A stretch of DNA of 9,447 bases from JAXGTD01 sp040775095 (GTDB lineage Bacteria; Pseudomonadota; Gammaproteobacteria; Chromatiales; Chromatiaceae): assembly GCA_040775095.1 (NCBI GenBank), contig JAXGTD010000147.1:1-9447 (forward strand). Reading direction: 5' to 3'. Position numbers and translations under genes: made by a program. The notes beneath the pieces were generated by a model. It was not told where the DNA came from. It worked only from the letters and a program-made list of their open reading frames with translations, and ran no database searches. Shown in pieces: positions 1 to 5,913 of this stretch. Every line of letters begins with the position of its first letter. The first letter of the stretch is position 1.

Positions 1-1
1 C

Positions 2-283
2 AAGGACCGCATCCTCGGGGCGACCATCGTCGGCGAGCATGCCGGGGAGCTGTTGGCGGAATTCACGCTGGCCATGCAGCACGGCCTGGGGCTGAACAAG
101 ATCCTCGCCACCGTCCACCCCTATCCCACCTGGAGCGAGGCGGCCAAATACGCCGCCGGGGAGTGGAAACGGGCTCATGCCCCGCGGCTCATCCTGTCCG
201 CCCTGGCGTGCTTTCACGCCTGGCGCAGAGGGGGCGCAATGCCGATTCCCGGAGACGACCCGCGCCCGCACGGCACGCCATGA
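2..283 (+). CDS. C-terminal end of a mercuric-reductase-like FAD-dependent disulfide oxidoreductase (partial)
   Basis: Only the last 93 residues are present; the gene starts left of the window and reads in frame 2. The visible part matches the C-terminal dimerisation domain of class I pyridine nucleotide-disulfide oxidoreductases. It has a GATIVG segment, an AGE turn, and then VHPYPTWSEAAK, which aligns with the VHAHPTLSE region of lipoamide dehydrogenases. The position of the catalytic His of lipoamide dehydrogenase is Tyr here, as in mercuric reductases, so it is probably not a lipoamide dehydrogenase. The substrate cannot be told from this piece. Full-length relatives bind FAD and NAD(P)H, and some are fused to or encoded beside TVP38/TMEM64 membrane domains. 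The tail after FHAWRRGG (about 14 residues, Pro-rich) looks non-conserved. The stop codon overlaps the start of the glycosyltransferase gene (ATGA), so the two are probably one operon and translationally coupled. Confidence 0.85.
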   Translation, partial: KDRILGATIVGEHAGELLAEFTLAMQHGLGLNKILATVHPYPTWSEAAKYAAGEWKRAHAPRLILSALACFHAWRRGGAMPIPGDDPRPHGTP

Positions 284-993
284 GGCTCAGCATCATCATC
301 CCCGCGCTCGATGAGGCGCGCGGTATCGTTGCCACGCTCGCCTCCTTGCAGGCGTTGCGCGCCCAGGGCCACGAGGTCATCCTGGTCGATGGCGGCAGCC
401 GGGATGGGACGCCGAGGCTGGCCGCGCCCCTGGTCGACCGGGTCGTGATTGCCCCGCGTGGTCGGGCGCGGCAGATGAATGCCGGCGCGGCCCAGGCGGG
501 CGGCGATACGCTGCTTTTCCTGCATGCCGACACGCGCTTGCCGCCCGACGCGGTGGCCGTGGTTGGGGCGGCCCTGCTTGCGAGCCCCTGGGGGCGCTTC
601 GATGTCCGCATCCTGGGCCGCCCCTGGATGCTGCGCCTGGTGGCCGCGCTGATGAACCTGCGCTCGCGCCTCACCGGTGTGGCCACCGGGGACCAGGCGA
701 TCTTCGTTGAGCGCGCCGCCTTCGTCCGCGTGGGCGGCTATCCGGATCAGCCGCTGATGGAGGACATCGCCCTTTCGCGGCGGCTGAAACGCCTGGGTCG
801 GCCGGCCTGCCCGCGCGCGCGCGCGCTCACGTCGGGCCGGCGCTGGGAGGAGAGCGGTGTCTGGCGCACCATCCTGCTCATGTGGCGGCTGCGGTTCGCC
901 TATTGGCGCGGCGTCCCGGCCGAGCGCCTGGCCACCCGCTACATCGCTCCGGCAAACCGCGCCATCCGGTGCCCGGACAAGGCTCGATCGTGA
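280..993 (+). CDS. Family 2 glycosyltransferase, rSAM/selenodomain-associated transferase 2 type (TIGR04283-like)
   Basis: The protein has 237 residues and a GT-A fold, with no N-terminal signal or obvious membrane segment. It opens with MRLSIIIPALDEA, followed by VDGGSRDGT (residues 36-44, nucleotide-sugar binding), RGRARQMNAGA (60-70), and LHADT (81-85), the DxD-like metal site. Then come GDQAIF (137-142), MED (160-162, likely catalytic acid) and SGRRWE (185-190). This order of motifs is characteristic of the TIGR04283 family, whose genes often sit beside a DUF2064 transferase and radical SAM proteins of the arsenosugar/ArsS type. That pairing is seen here with the next gene. The ATG is preferred because the family begins at this beta strand. 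It has no good Shine-Dalgarno and lies in an ATGA overlap with the upstream stop, which suggests coupling. The donor sugar and acceptor are unknown; a role in an arsenosugar-like metabolite is inference. The ORF remains open upstream to about 163, but that stretch lacks family similarity. Confidence 0.88.
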   Translation: MRLSIIIPALDEARGIVATLASLQALRAQGHEVILVDGGSRDGTPRLAAPLVDRVVIAPRGRARQMNAGAAQAGGDTLLFLHADTRLPPDAVAVVGAALLASPWGRFDVRILGRPWMLRLVAALMNLRSRLTGVATGDQAIFVERAAFVRVGGYPDQPLMEDIALSRRLKRLGRPACPRARALTSGRRWEESGVWRTILLMWRLRFAYWRGVPAERLATRYIAPANRAIRCPDKARS

Positions 994-1613
994 GCGCCTT
1001 GCGCATCCTGGTCTTCGCCAAGGCCCCCGTGCCCGGTCGGGTGAAGACAAGGCTCATCCCCGCCCTGGGCCCGGTGGGTGCGGCCAGGCTGGCCGGGCGG
1101 ATGCTTGGGCACACGCTGGAGCAGGCGCTCTCGGCGGGAATCGGCCCAGTGGAGCTTTGCGCAAGCCCCGTCTTCACTGCCCCCGACTGGGCCGATTGGC
1201 CACTGCCACCCGGTATCGCGCTCAGCACCCAGGGCGACGGCCACCTGGGCGCACGCCTGGCCGGCGCCGCGCGGCGGCACCTGGAACAGGGCACGCGGGT
1301 GTTGCTGATCGGCACCGACTGCCCCACGCTGTCCTCCCGACACCTGCGCGCCGCGGACGCGGCCCTGGACAGCCATGATGCGGCACTCTACCCGGCCCTG
1401 GACGGCGGGTACGCACTGCTGGGGCTGCGCACCTTCCACGCCAGCCCGTTCATGGACATGCCATGGAGCACTTCCCGGGTCGCCGCCCTGACACGCGCGC
1501 GCATACAGGCCCTGGGCTGGCGCCCATGGGTTGGCGAGGCGCTGCCGGACATCGACGAACCCGCGGATCTGCTCCATCTGCCCGCCGGCCTGCGTCGCTC
1601 GGTGCGCGCGTGA
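990..1613 (+). CDS. DUF2064 transferase, rSAM/selenodomain-associated transferase 1 type (TIGR04282-like)
   Basis: The protein has 207 residues and a nucleotidyltransferase/glycosyltransferase-like GT-A fold. It starts MSALRILVFAKAPVPGRVKTRL, with the conserved AKAPxPGxVKTRL nucleotide-binding loop at residues 10-22. QGDGHLGARL follows at 81-90, GTDCP at 108-112, PALDGGYALLGL at 135-146 and DIDEPADL at 187-194, all hallmark positions of the family. The start is GTG at 990. It overlaps the upstream TGA (GTGA), has AAGG at 979-982 with a 7-base spacer, and places the first beta strand right after the initiator. Reading further upstream gives only out-of-frame translation of the glycosyltransferase gene. 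Members of this family are typically found next to the type 2 transferase, as here, and the two probably act in one pathway. The reaction is not established from sequence. This looks like the last gene of the operon. Confidence 0.88.
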   Translation: MSALRILVFAKAPVPGRVKTRLIPALGPVGAARLAGRMLGHTLEQALSAGIGPVELCASPVFTAPDWADWPLPPGIALSTQGDGHLGARLAGAARRHLEQGTRVLLIGTDCPTLSSRHLRAADAALDSHDAALYPALDGGYALLGLRTFHASPFMDMPWSTSRVAALTRARIQALGWRPWVGEALPDIDEPADLLHLPAGLRRSVRA

Positions 1614-1656
1614 ACCGGCTGAGCCCGCCGGATGCCACCCCGGGTTGGGCCGGGAT

Positions 1657-1691
1657 GGGCGGGCGCCGCCAGTCGATACTGGCACCCGCCC
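1657..1691 (+). terminator. Two-part hairpin after the transferase operon (possible terminator without U-tract)
   Basis: Inner stem GCCAGT/ACTGGC (1668-1673 with 1678-1683, loop CGAT) stacks through a small internal loop on an outer stem GGGCGGG/CCCGCCC (1657-1663 with 1685-1691). It begins 43 bases after the transferase stop codon. No run of T follows, so intrinsic termination is uncertain. It could also be a transcript-stabilising structure. Confidence 0.35.
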
Positions 1692-1794
1692 CGGCGCGGC
1701 CACCTCGGGCAGAATCCCGTGGGCCGGCGCTCGGTGCTATCAGACTCGCCCCAAACCCTGGCGCGCGGCCGAGAAGCAAGGCGCGCGTTCAGCC

Positions 1795-1800
1795 TACAAT
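1795..1800 (+). promoter_or_regulatory. Candidate -10 element for gloA
   Basis: TACAAT matches the sigma-70 -10 consensus at five of six positions and lies 27 bases before the gloA start codon. No convincing -35 hexamer lies 16-18 bases upstream, so the promoter would need an activator or be weak. The call rests on one hexamer in an otherwise GC-rich gap (1614-1827). A Shine-Dalgarno-like AGAGG follows at 1815-1819. Confidence 0.4.
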
Positions 1801-1827
1801 CCACTCTCCCAACCAGAGGCAAGAGCA

Positions 1828-2226
1828 ATGCGAATCCTCCACACCATGCTGCGTACCGGCAACCTGCAACGCTCCATCGACTTCTACACCGGGATCCTGG
1901 GGATGAAGCTGCTGCGTCAGAAGGACTATCCGGATGGCCAGTTCACCCTCGCGTTCCTCGGCTATGGCGACGAGTCGGAACACAGCGCAATCGAGCTGAC
2001 CTACAACTGGGGCGTGGAAGAGTACGACCTGGGCAGCGGCTATGGCCATATCGCCATCGAGGTGGATGACGTCTACCAGGCCACTGAACGGATCCGGGCT
2101 CAGGGCGGCAAGATCCTGCGTGAGGCCGGGCCGATGAACGCCGGCAGCACCATCATCGCGTTCGTCGAGGACCCCGACGGCTATCCGATCGAGCTGCTCG
2201 GCGCGCGCAAGAAGAACCCCGGGTGA
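1828..2226 (+). CDS. gloA: Lactoylglutathione lyase (glyoxalase I)
   Basis: This enzyme isomerises the hemithioacetal of methylglyoxal and glutathione to S-lactoylglutathione, the first step of cytosolic methylglyoxal detoxification. The 132-residue protein is the usual length for bacterial GlxI. It has two betaalphabetabetabeta (VOC) modules, roughly 1-60 and 70-130. All four metal ligands known from the E. coli enzyme fall at the same numbers: His5, Glu56, His74 and Glu122. The protein is short and lacks the extra N-terminal arm of Zn-type eukaryotic enzymes, so the Ni/Co-type bacterial class is likely (family knowledge). The ATG at 1828 puts the ligand His at residue 5 as expected and has AGAGG at 1815-1819, 8 bases upstream. 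The gene appears to be a single transcription unit, converging on the ferritin-like gene downstream. Confidence 0.96.
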   Translation: MRILHTMLRTGNLQRSIDFYTGILGMKLLRQKDYPDGQFTLAFLGYGDESEHSAIELTYNWGVEEYDLGSGYGHIAIEVDDVYQATERIRAQGGKILREAGPMNAGSTIIAFVEDPDGYPIELLGARKKNPG

Positions 2227-2285
2227 ATCGACCGCGGTGCGAGGCTGCCCTAGAAGACAAAGACCCTGTGAGGGGGGGCTCGCCT

Positions 2286-2463
2286 GTGTGAGGGGTGCTC
2301 TGCACCGCGACTCTTCCGGATAAGCTCAGTCGCCCCACGCGCGGGCCCTCCTGCGGCAGGCCCGCGCCGGAAGCACCCCTGCGGCACAGACCATCTTGGC
2401 AGGACAGCACCCCGTCTTCCTGGGGGCAGCGTGGCGTGTGGGAGGGGTGGTCCGCACCGCGAC
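2286..2463. repeat. Pair of direct repeats flanking a GC hairpin between gloA and the ferritin-like gene
   Basis: GGGGTGCTCTGCACCGCGAC (2292-2311) recurs as GGGGTGGTCCGCACCGCGAC (2444-2463), 18 of 20 identical, about 150 bases apart. A shared GTGTG lies just before each copy (2286 and 2436). Between them is the 9-bp hairpin listed separately, and AGCACCCC occurs twice (2372-2379 and 2406-2413) as the inverse of GGGGTGCT in the first copy. No ORF in this 246-base gap resembles a protein. This looks like degenerate intergenic repeat sequence of REP/MITE type; the family is not recognised. Confidence 0.5.
2339..2367. terminator. GC-rich hairpin between convergent genes (possible terminator)
   Basis: A perfect 9-bp inverted repeat, GCGCGGGCC (2339-2347) with GGCCCGCGC (2359-2367), encloses an 11-base loop. 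It sits midway between the gloA stop and the stop of the opposing ferritin-like gene, where a shared bidirectional terminator would be expected. There is no T-run on either side, so termination may be weak or factor-assisted. Confidence 0.4.
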
Positions 2464-2472
2464 CCGAAAGGC

Positions 2473-2937
2473 TTAAACGCCGGTGTAGCTGGAGACACCT
2501 CCCGGCTCTCGCAGCATCTTGTCCACCGCCCCGCTATGGAGCTCCTCCTGGCTGATCATCCGCCGAGCGTATTCCTCCAGCAGCACGGAGCGTCCAGCCG
2601 CCAGGTCGAGAAGCGCGCGATATGCCGCCAGGGCCTCGGCCTCATGCGCCAGCGACTCGCGCAGGATGCTGCCGATGTCATGCTTGTGGGTCTCGAGCAG
2701 GGACCCGATGCCCAGTGACGGATGCTCGCCGAGATGGGTGATCAGCTCCCCCGCCTCCTGGGCGTGGACCAGGGACTCCTGTGCCTGCTCACGCAGCCAG
2801 GAGAGGATGGGGATGCGGCTGTACCCAAACACCATGAAGGAGTAATGCGTATAGCGCACGACCCCCGCCAGCTCCAGCTCCAGGATGCGGTTCAACACCG
2901 AAAGCACCGCCGGCTTGTCGTATTGCTGTTCGCTCAT
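2473..2937 (-). CDS. Ferritin-like di-iron protein (bacterioferritin-type, probably non-heme)
   Basis: The 154-residue four-helix-bundle protein is the usual length for bacterioferritin and likely stores iron or oxidises Fe(II) in the cytoplasm. Helix A carries ELELAGVVRYTHY (residues 20-32), where Glu22 matches the first ferroxidase ligand. Helix B carries ESLVHAQEAGELI (54-66) with His58. Helix C has HEAEALAAYR (98-107), and helix D has SQEELH (129-134) with the Glu131-x-x-His134 pair. In helix B the position three before His, Glu in E. coli Bfr, is Ser55, and the nearest Glu is at -4. The position of the heme-ligating Met is Leu56, so heme binding is unlikely. The start ATG (2937) has GGGAGGG 8 bases upstream (2946-2952). 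It is divergent from fumC and convergent with gloA. An annotation as plain bacterioferritin is possible, but a ferritin-like name is safer. Confidence 0.85.
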   Translation of the reverse strand: MSEQQYDKPAVLSVLNRILELELAGVVRYTHYSFMVFGYSRIPILSWLREQAQESLVHAQEAGELITHLGEHPSLGIGSLLETHKHDIGSILRESLAHEAEALAAYRALLDLAAGRSVLLEEYARRMISQEELHSGAVDKMLREPGGVSSYTGV

Positions 2938-3104
2938 TGCTGCTTCCCTCCCGGGATCAATGATCGGCTTTCAGGATCTAAGGACTTGGATCGGCACTCC
3001 ATGCACGGGTTCCGGATGGGGGGTGGATTCAAAAGCATCGGGATGTGTTGGGCGACGAGCGTCGGACCTCAGCGAGGTCTGCGAAGCACCCACCCCGGCC
3101 ATGG

Positions 3105-3126
3105 ATTCCGGCATCCGAGCCGGAAT
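3105..3126. repeat. Palindromic repeat in the divergent intergenic region
   Basis: ATTCCGGC (3105-3112) and GCCGGAAT (3119-3126) form a perfect 8-bp stem with a 6-base loop, followed by GACGAG. Stems of this GGATTCCGGC...GCCGGAATGACG form are common as dispersed intergenic repeats in proteobacterial genomes (family knowledge, from memory). The surrounding 2938-3381 gap holds no ORF with protein-like features. It also contains a short inverted repeat TTGTT...AACAA near 3244-3266. I see no clear sigma-70 promoter for either flanking gene. Confidence 0.55.
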
Positions 3127-3346
3127 GACGAGCACAGGGGCAGCGTTCGTGTCCCGTCGTCCCGGCAGGACGCCCGGACTTAGTGCCATGGACGGTGGGA
3201 GGCGGTCTCGCTGAGAGAGCGCGCGAGCGGCAATGACCGTGCGTTGTTCATCACCACGACCAACAAGTGGCGAGAACCCATGCTGGAGGGGTCCTTCAGG
3301 CTCCGCGTGATACTGTGGGGCGGGTTCGTTCGTCGCATGATTTCCG

Positions 3347-3373
3347 CTTTGGCATCAACAATTTCCAAAGAGG
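3347..3373 (+). promoter_or_regulatory. fumC leader hairpin overlapping the ribosome binding site
   Basis: CTTTGG (3347-3352) and CCAAAG (3365-3370) form a perfect 6-bp stem with a 12-base A/T-rich loop. The right arm shares its last four bases with the Shine-Dalgarno AAAGAGG (3367-3373), which lies 8 bases before the ATG at 3382. The Shine-Dalgarno supports that start. The stem could partly mask it in the mRNA, but whether it acts as a control element is inference. Confidence 0.4.
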
Positions 3374-3381
3374 TCTTCCCC

Positions 3382-4797
3382 ATGGCCGATTCAGAGACTT
3401 GCGCACCGGGCCCGCGGGTCACCGCGCCACCCGAGGGTGTCCTCTACGGAGAACAGACCCGCCTGGCGATCACCAATTTCAGGATCAGCGGCCAACGTTT
3501 CCCTCGGGCCATGATCCATGCGCTGGGGCTGATCAAGGCCTGCGCCGCGCGTGTGAACCGCGACCTCGGCATCCTGCCGGCGGACCTGCTCGAGGCGATC
3601 GAGGTGGCGGCGATGGCGGTCGCCGAGGGCCGCTACGACGAGCAGTTCCCCGTGGATGTCTTCCAGACCGGTTCGGGTACCAGCACCAACATGAACGCAA
3701 ACGAGGTGATTGCCGAGCTGGCGCATCGACGTCTGGGGCGTCCCGTCCACGCCAACGATCACGTCAACCGCGGGCAGAGCAGCAACGACGTTATCCCCAC
3801 GGCGATCCATGTCGGGGCCTCGCTGGAGCTCGTTGGGCTGGTCGCCGCCCTGGATTCGCTACGTGGGGCGATCGAGGCGCGGGCGAGGCAATACGCGGAT
3901 GCCGTCAAGACCGGGCGGACGCACCTCATGGACGCGGTCCCCATGACGCTTGGGCAGGAGCTCTCGGGATGGGCGGCCCAGGTGGCCGCCGATCTGGCCC
4001 GCCTGGGCGACGCCGGACAGAGGCTGCTGGCGCTCGCCCAGGGCGGAACGGCGGTGGGCACCGGTTTGAACACCCACCCCGAATTCGCGGTGCGCTTCGC
4101 GGCCGCGATGGCCGAGCGCACCGGCCTTGCCTTCCGCACGGCACCGAACGCCTTCGCCGCGATCGGTGCGCAGGACACGGCCGTGGAGCTCAGCGGGCAG
4201 CTGCGAGTCAGCGCCATCACGTTGCTCAAGATCGCGACGGATCTGCGCTGGATGAACAGCGGCCCGGTCTCGGGGCTGCGCGAGATCCGCTTCCCCGAGC
4301 TGCAACCCGGCAGCAGTATCATGCCGGGCAAGGTAAACCCGGTGGTGCCGGAGGCGGTCGGCATGGCCTGTGTCCAGGTGATCGGTCTGGATTCGGCGCT
4401 CGCGTTGGCCGCGCAGGACAACCGCTTCCAGCTCGCGACCATGCTGCCGCTGATCGCCTTCGATCTCCTGCAGCAGCTGGCGCTGCTCACCGGCGCGGCC
4501 CAATCCCTGGAGCGGCAGGCGGTCGCCGTTTTCGAGGCGGATGTGCAAGGGCTGCAGACCCGGGCGAGGTGCAACGCCATGCTGGCGACCGCACTGACGC
4601 CTCGCATCGGCTACGACCTTGCGAACAGGATCGCGCGCACGGCGCTGGAGCAGGGGCGCGCGGTCATCGATGTGGCGCGAGAGCAGAGCGGACTCGCGGA
4701 GGCAGAGCTTGTAGAGCTACTCGATCCCGAGCGGATGGCGCGGCCCCACGACCACCCCCGCGCGCCGACGCGCAACGGGGGTAAGCCGGGGCGCTGA
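3382..4797 (+). CDS. fumC: Class II fumarate hydratase (divergent FumC-type)
   Basis: This enzyme interconverts fumarate and L-malate in the TCA cycle, as an oxygen-stable, iron-sulfur-free homotetramer in the cytoplasm. The protein has 471 residues (the family is about 460-470). Present are TGSGTSTNMN (96-105), SSND (133-136), THLMDAVPMTLGQE (180-193) with the catalytic His181, and the signature GSSIMPGKVNP (310-320) with Ser311, Lys317 and Asn319, followed by Glu324. The LGQE and SSND motifs favour fumarase over aspartase. The VDVFQTGSGT and PGSSIMPGKVNPVVPEA wording is closer to actinobacterial-type FumC than to E. coli FumC. Odd points: HANDHVNRGQ replaces the usual HPNDDVNKSQ, and NRFQLA (347-352) replaces GNFELN. 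The ATG at 3382 is chosen over an in-frame extension to 3244 because of the Shine-Dalgarno at 3367-3373 and because the extension lacks similarity. It appears monocistronic. Confidence 0.9.
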   Translation: MADSETCAPGPRVTAPPEGVLYGEQTRLAITNFRISGQRFPRAMIHALGLIKACAARVNRDLGILPADLLEAIEVAAMAVAEGRYDEQFPVDVFQTGSGTSTNMNANEVIAELAHRRLGRPVHANDHVNRGQSSNDVIPTAIHVGASLELVGLVAALDSLRGAIEARARQYADAVKTGRTHLMDAVPMTLGQELSGWAAQVAADLARLGDAGQRLLALAQGGTAVGTGLNTHPEFAVRFAAAMAERTGLAFRTAPNAFAAIGAQDTAVELSGQLRVSAITLLKIATDLRWMNSGPVSGLREIRFPELQPGSSIMPGKVNPVVPEAVGMACVQVIGLDSALALAAQDNRFQLATMLPLIAFDLLQQLALLTGAAQSLERQAVAVFEADVQGLQTRARCNAMLATALTPRIGYDLANRIARTALEQGRAVIDVAREQSGLAEAELVELLDPERMARPHDHPRAPTRNGGKPGR

Positions 4798-4902
4798 GGG
4801 TCTCGAGAACCCCCTTCATGGCAGTCCCGCCTGGCTTGATGCGGCCATGGGCCCGGCGTCGTTTCCGGATGCATGAGCGAGGCCCCGCCGCCGGTAGACG
4901 GC

Positions 4903-4927
4903 AAAGTTGACTAATATACTTGGTAGA
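4903..4927 (+). promoter_or_regulatory. IscR type-1-like (Rrf2 family) operator overlapping a candidate promoter
   Basis: The core TTGACTAATATACTTGG (4907-4923) resembles the type-1 IscR site as I recall it (ATASYYGACTRWWWYAGTCRRSTAT). About 18 of 25 positions agree over 4903-4927, with 15 of the first 16 agreeing and the right half poor. TATACT (4915-4920) inside it is a five-of-six -10 hexamer, and TTGACT (4907-4912) could instead serve as a -35. Either way the site overlaps the promoter of the downstream membrane protein gene, 52-76 bases before its ATG, the geometry of a repressor site. No regulator gene lies in the window. Confidence 0.4.
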
Positions 4928-4950
4928 AGATCGGATGATTTTCCTGCAGC

Positions 4951-4965
4951 GGATCCATCGGATCC
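4951..4965 (+). promoter_or_regulatory. Small hairpin abutting the ribosome binding site of the membrane protein gene
   Basis: GGATCC-ATC-GGATCC forms a 6-bp stem with a 3-base loop. It ends one base before the strong Shine-Dalgarno GGAGGG (4967-4972), which lies 6 bases before the ATG at 4979 and fixes that start. The hairpin leaves the Shine-Dalgarno itself free, so any effect on translation is speculative. Confidence 0.3.
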
Positions 4966-4978
4966 CGGAGGGTTTCAG

Positions 4979-5764
4979 ATGAGCTATCACGTTCTCAGCC
5001 TCGATCCCGCGCACCGCACCCTGGCGGATGTCGAGGACATTACCACCGAGCACCCCTTCTGCTGGCTGTCTGCCGGCTGGATGGACCTGCGTAGAGCACC
5101 GGCGGCGAGCCTCGGCTACGGCCTGCTGTTCGCGATCGCCAGCTACTTCGTCACCCTCCTGATGGTGTTCAATCAGTGGTTCTTCTTGCTCCTGCCGCTC
5201 CTGGGCGGCTTCTTCCTCGTCGCCCCGGCCCTGGGGTCCGGGCTCTACGAGATCAGCCGCCGCCTCGAGCGGGGAGAGCACCCAAACCTGGCACAAGCGT
5301 TGACGGCCTTCCGGCGCAATCCCTTCCATATCGCCACCCTGGGGGCCTTCTTGGCGGTGGTGCTGCTGGCCTGGATTCTGGTCGCCAACCTGATCTTCGT
5401 CGGCCTGGCGGCGGGGATCACCCCGAGCTTCGAAAACGCGCTCGGATACCTGTTCTCGCTCCAGAACCTGCCCATGCTGGCCGTGGGCACGGCGGTGGGT
5501 GCGCTCTTTGCCCTGGCCGCATTCGCTCTGAGCGCCCTCTCCGCGCCCATGCTGGTGGATCGGGATGACATCGACGCCCTCAGCGCCATGCAGACCAGCG
5601 TCGCGGCCTGCCTGTACAACTGGCGTCCGATGCTGCTGTGGGCGGCACTGATTGCGGTCGTCATCGTCGCCGGCTTCTGCACCCTCTATGTCGGGCTCAT
5701 CATCGGCTTCCCGCTGATCGGGCACGCCACCTGGCATGCCTATCGGGACCTGTTGCGCAAATAG
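4979..5764 (+). CDS. DUF2189-type integral membrane protein
   Basis: The 261-residue protein has a hydrophilic N-terminus (about residues 1-42) and five to six hydrophobic segments: roughly 44-64, 66-90, 117-146, 163-191, 216-236 and 237-252. A short polar loop with an amphipathic stretch (ISRRLERGEHPNLAQALTAFRRNP, about 92-115) lies between the second and third. This arrangement, including the GLYEISRRLERGE turn after the second segment, fits the DUF2189 (COG5473) family of inner-membrane proteins. No biochemical role is known to me. Charged or catalytic motifs that would suggest a transporter or enzyme are absent. ATG 4979 is chosen over an in-frame upstream start at 4907 because GGAGGG stands 6 bases before it and the upstream extension would run through the promoter/operator. 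The gene is alone in its unit, possibly under Rrf2-type control, and ends at the repeat cluster. Confidence 0.85.
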   Translation: MSYHVLSLDPAHRTLADVEDITTEHPFCWLSAGWMDLRRAPAASLGYGLLFAIASYFVTLLMVFNQWFFLLLPLLGGFFLVAPALGSGLYEISRRLERGEHPNLAQALTAFRRNPFHIATLGAFLAVVLLAWILVANLIFVGLAAGITPSFENALGYLFSLQNLPMLAVGTAVGALFALAAFALSALSAPMLVDRDDIDALSAMQTSVAACLYNWRPMLLWAALIAVVIVAGFCTLYVGLIIGFPLIGHATWHAYRDLLRK

Positions 5765-5780
5765 AGGGCGGATCGAGTGG

Positions 5781-5913
5781 TGGCATTGGTGGGCAAGCTG
5801 GGGCTTGCCCACCCTACGTCTTGTAGGGGGCTCGTTGACCCGGGTAGGGTGGGCAAGGGTGTCTCTTGCCCAGGCGGCGGTGGCATTGGTGGGCAGGCCG
5901 GGGCTTGCCCACC
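5781..5913. repeat. Cluster of three related hairpins (GGTGGGCAAGC family) in alternating orientation
   Basis: Copy 1 (5781-5819) and copy 2 (5881-5919) are direct repeats, 37 of 39 identical and exactly 100 bases apart. Each folds as GGTGGGCAAGC, a 4-base loop, then GCTTGCCCACC (5788-5798 with 5803-5813, and 5888-5898 with 5903-5913). Copy 2 has a G in place of A in the stem, leaving a G-U wobble. Between them, 5844-5871 carries the inverse form: GTAGGGTGGGCAAG opposite CTTGCCC, a 7-bp stem with a 7-base loop. I recall hairpins of this type as dispersed intergenic elements in purple sulfur bacteria; no protein is encoded. They lie just after the membrane protein stop. Confidence 0.8.

Noticed and set aside
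3244..3381. N-terminal extension of fumC to an upstream start
   Set aside because: The added 46 residues lack fumarase similarity, while a good Shine-Dalgarno at 3367-3373 supports the ATG at 3382.
4793..4820. Terminator hairpin right after fumC
   Set aside because: The GGGT/ACCC arms give only four clean base pairs before a mismatch, and no T-run follows; too weak to list.
4907..4978. N-terminal extension of the membrane protein to a start at 4907
   Set aside because: That start lies inside the candidate promoter/operator, and GGAGGG 6 bases before 4979 clearly marks the real start.
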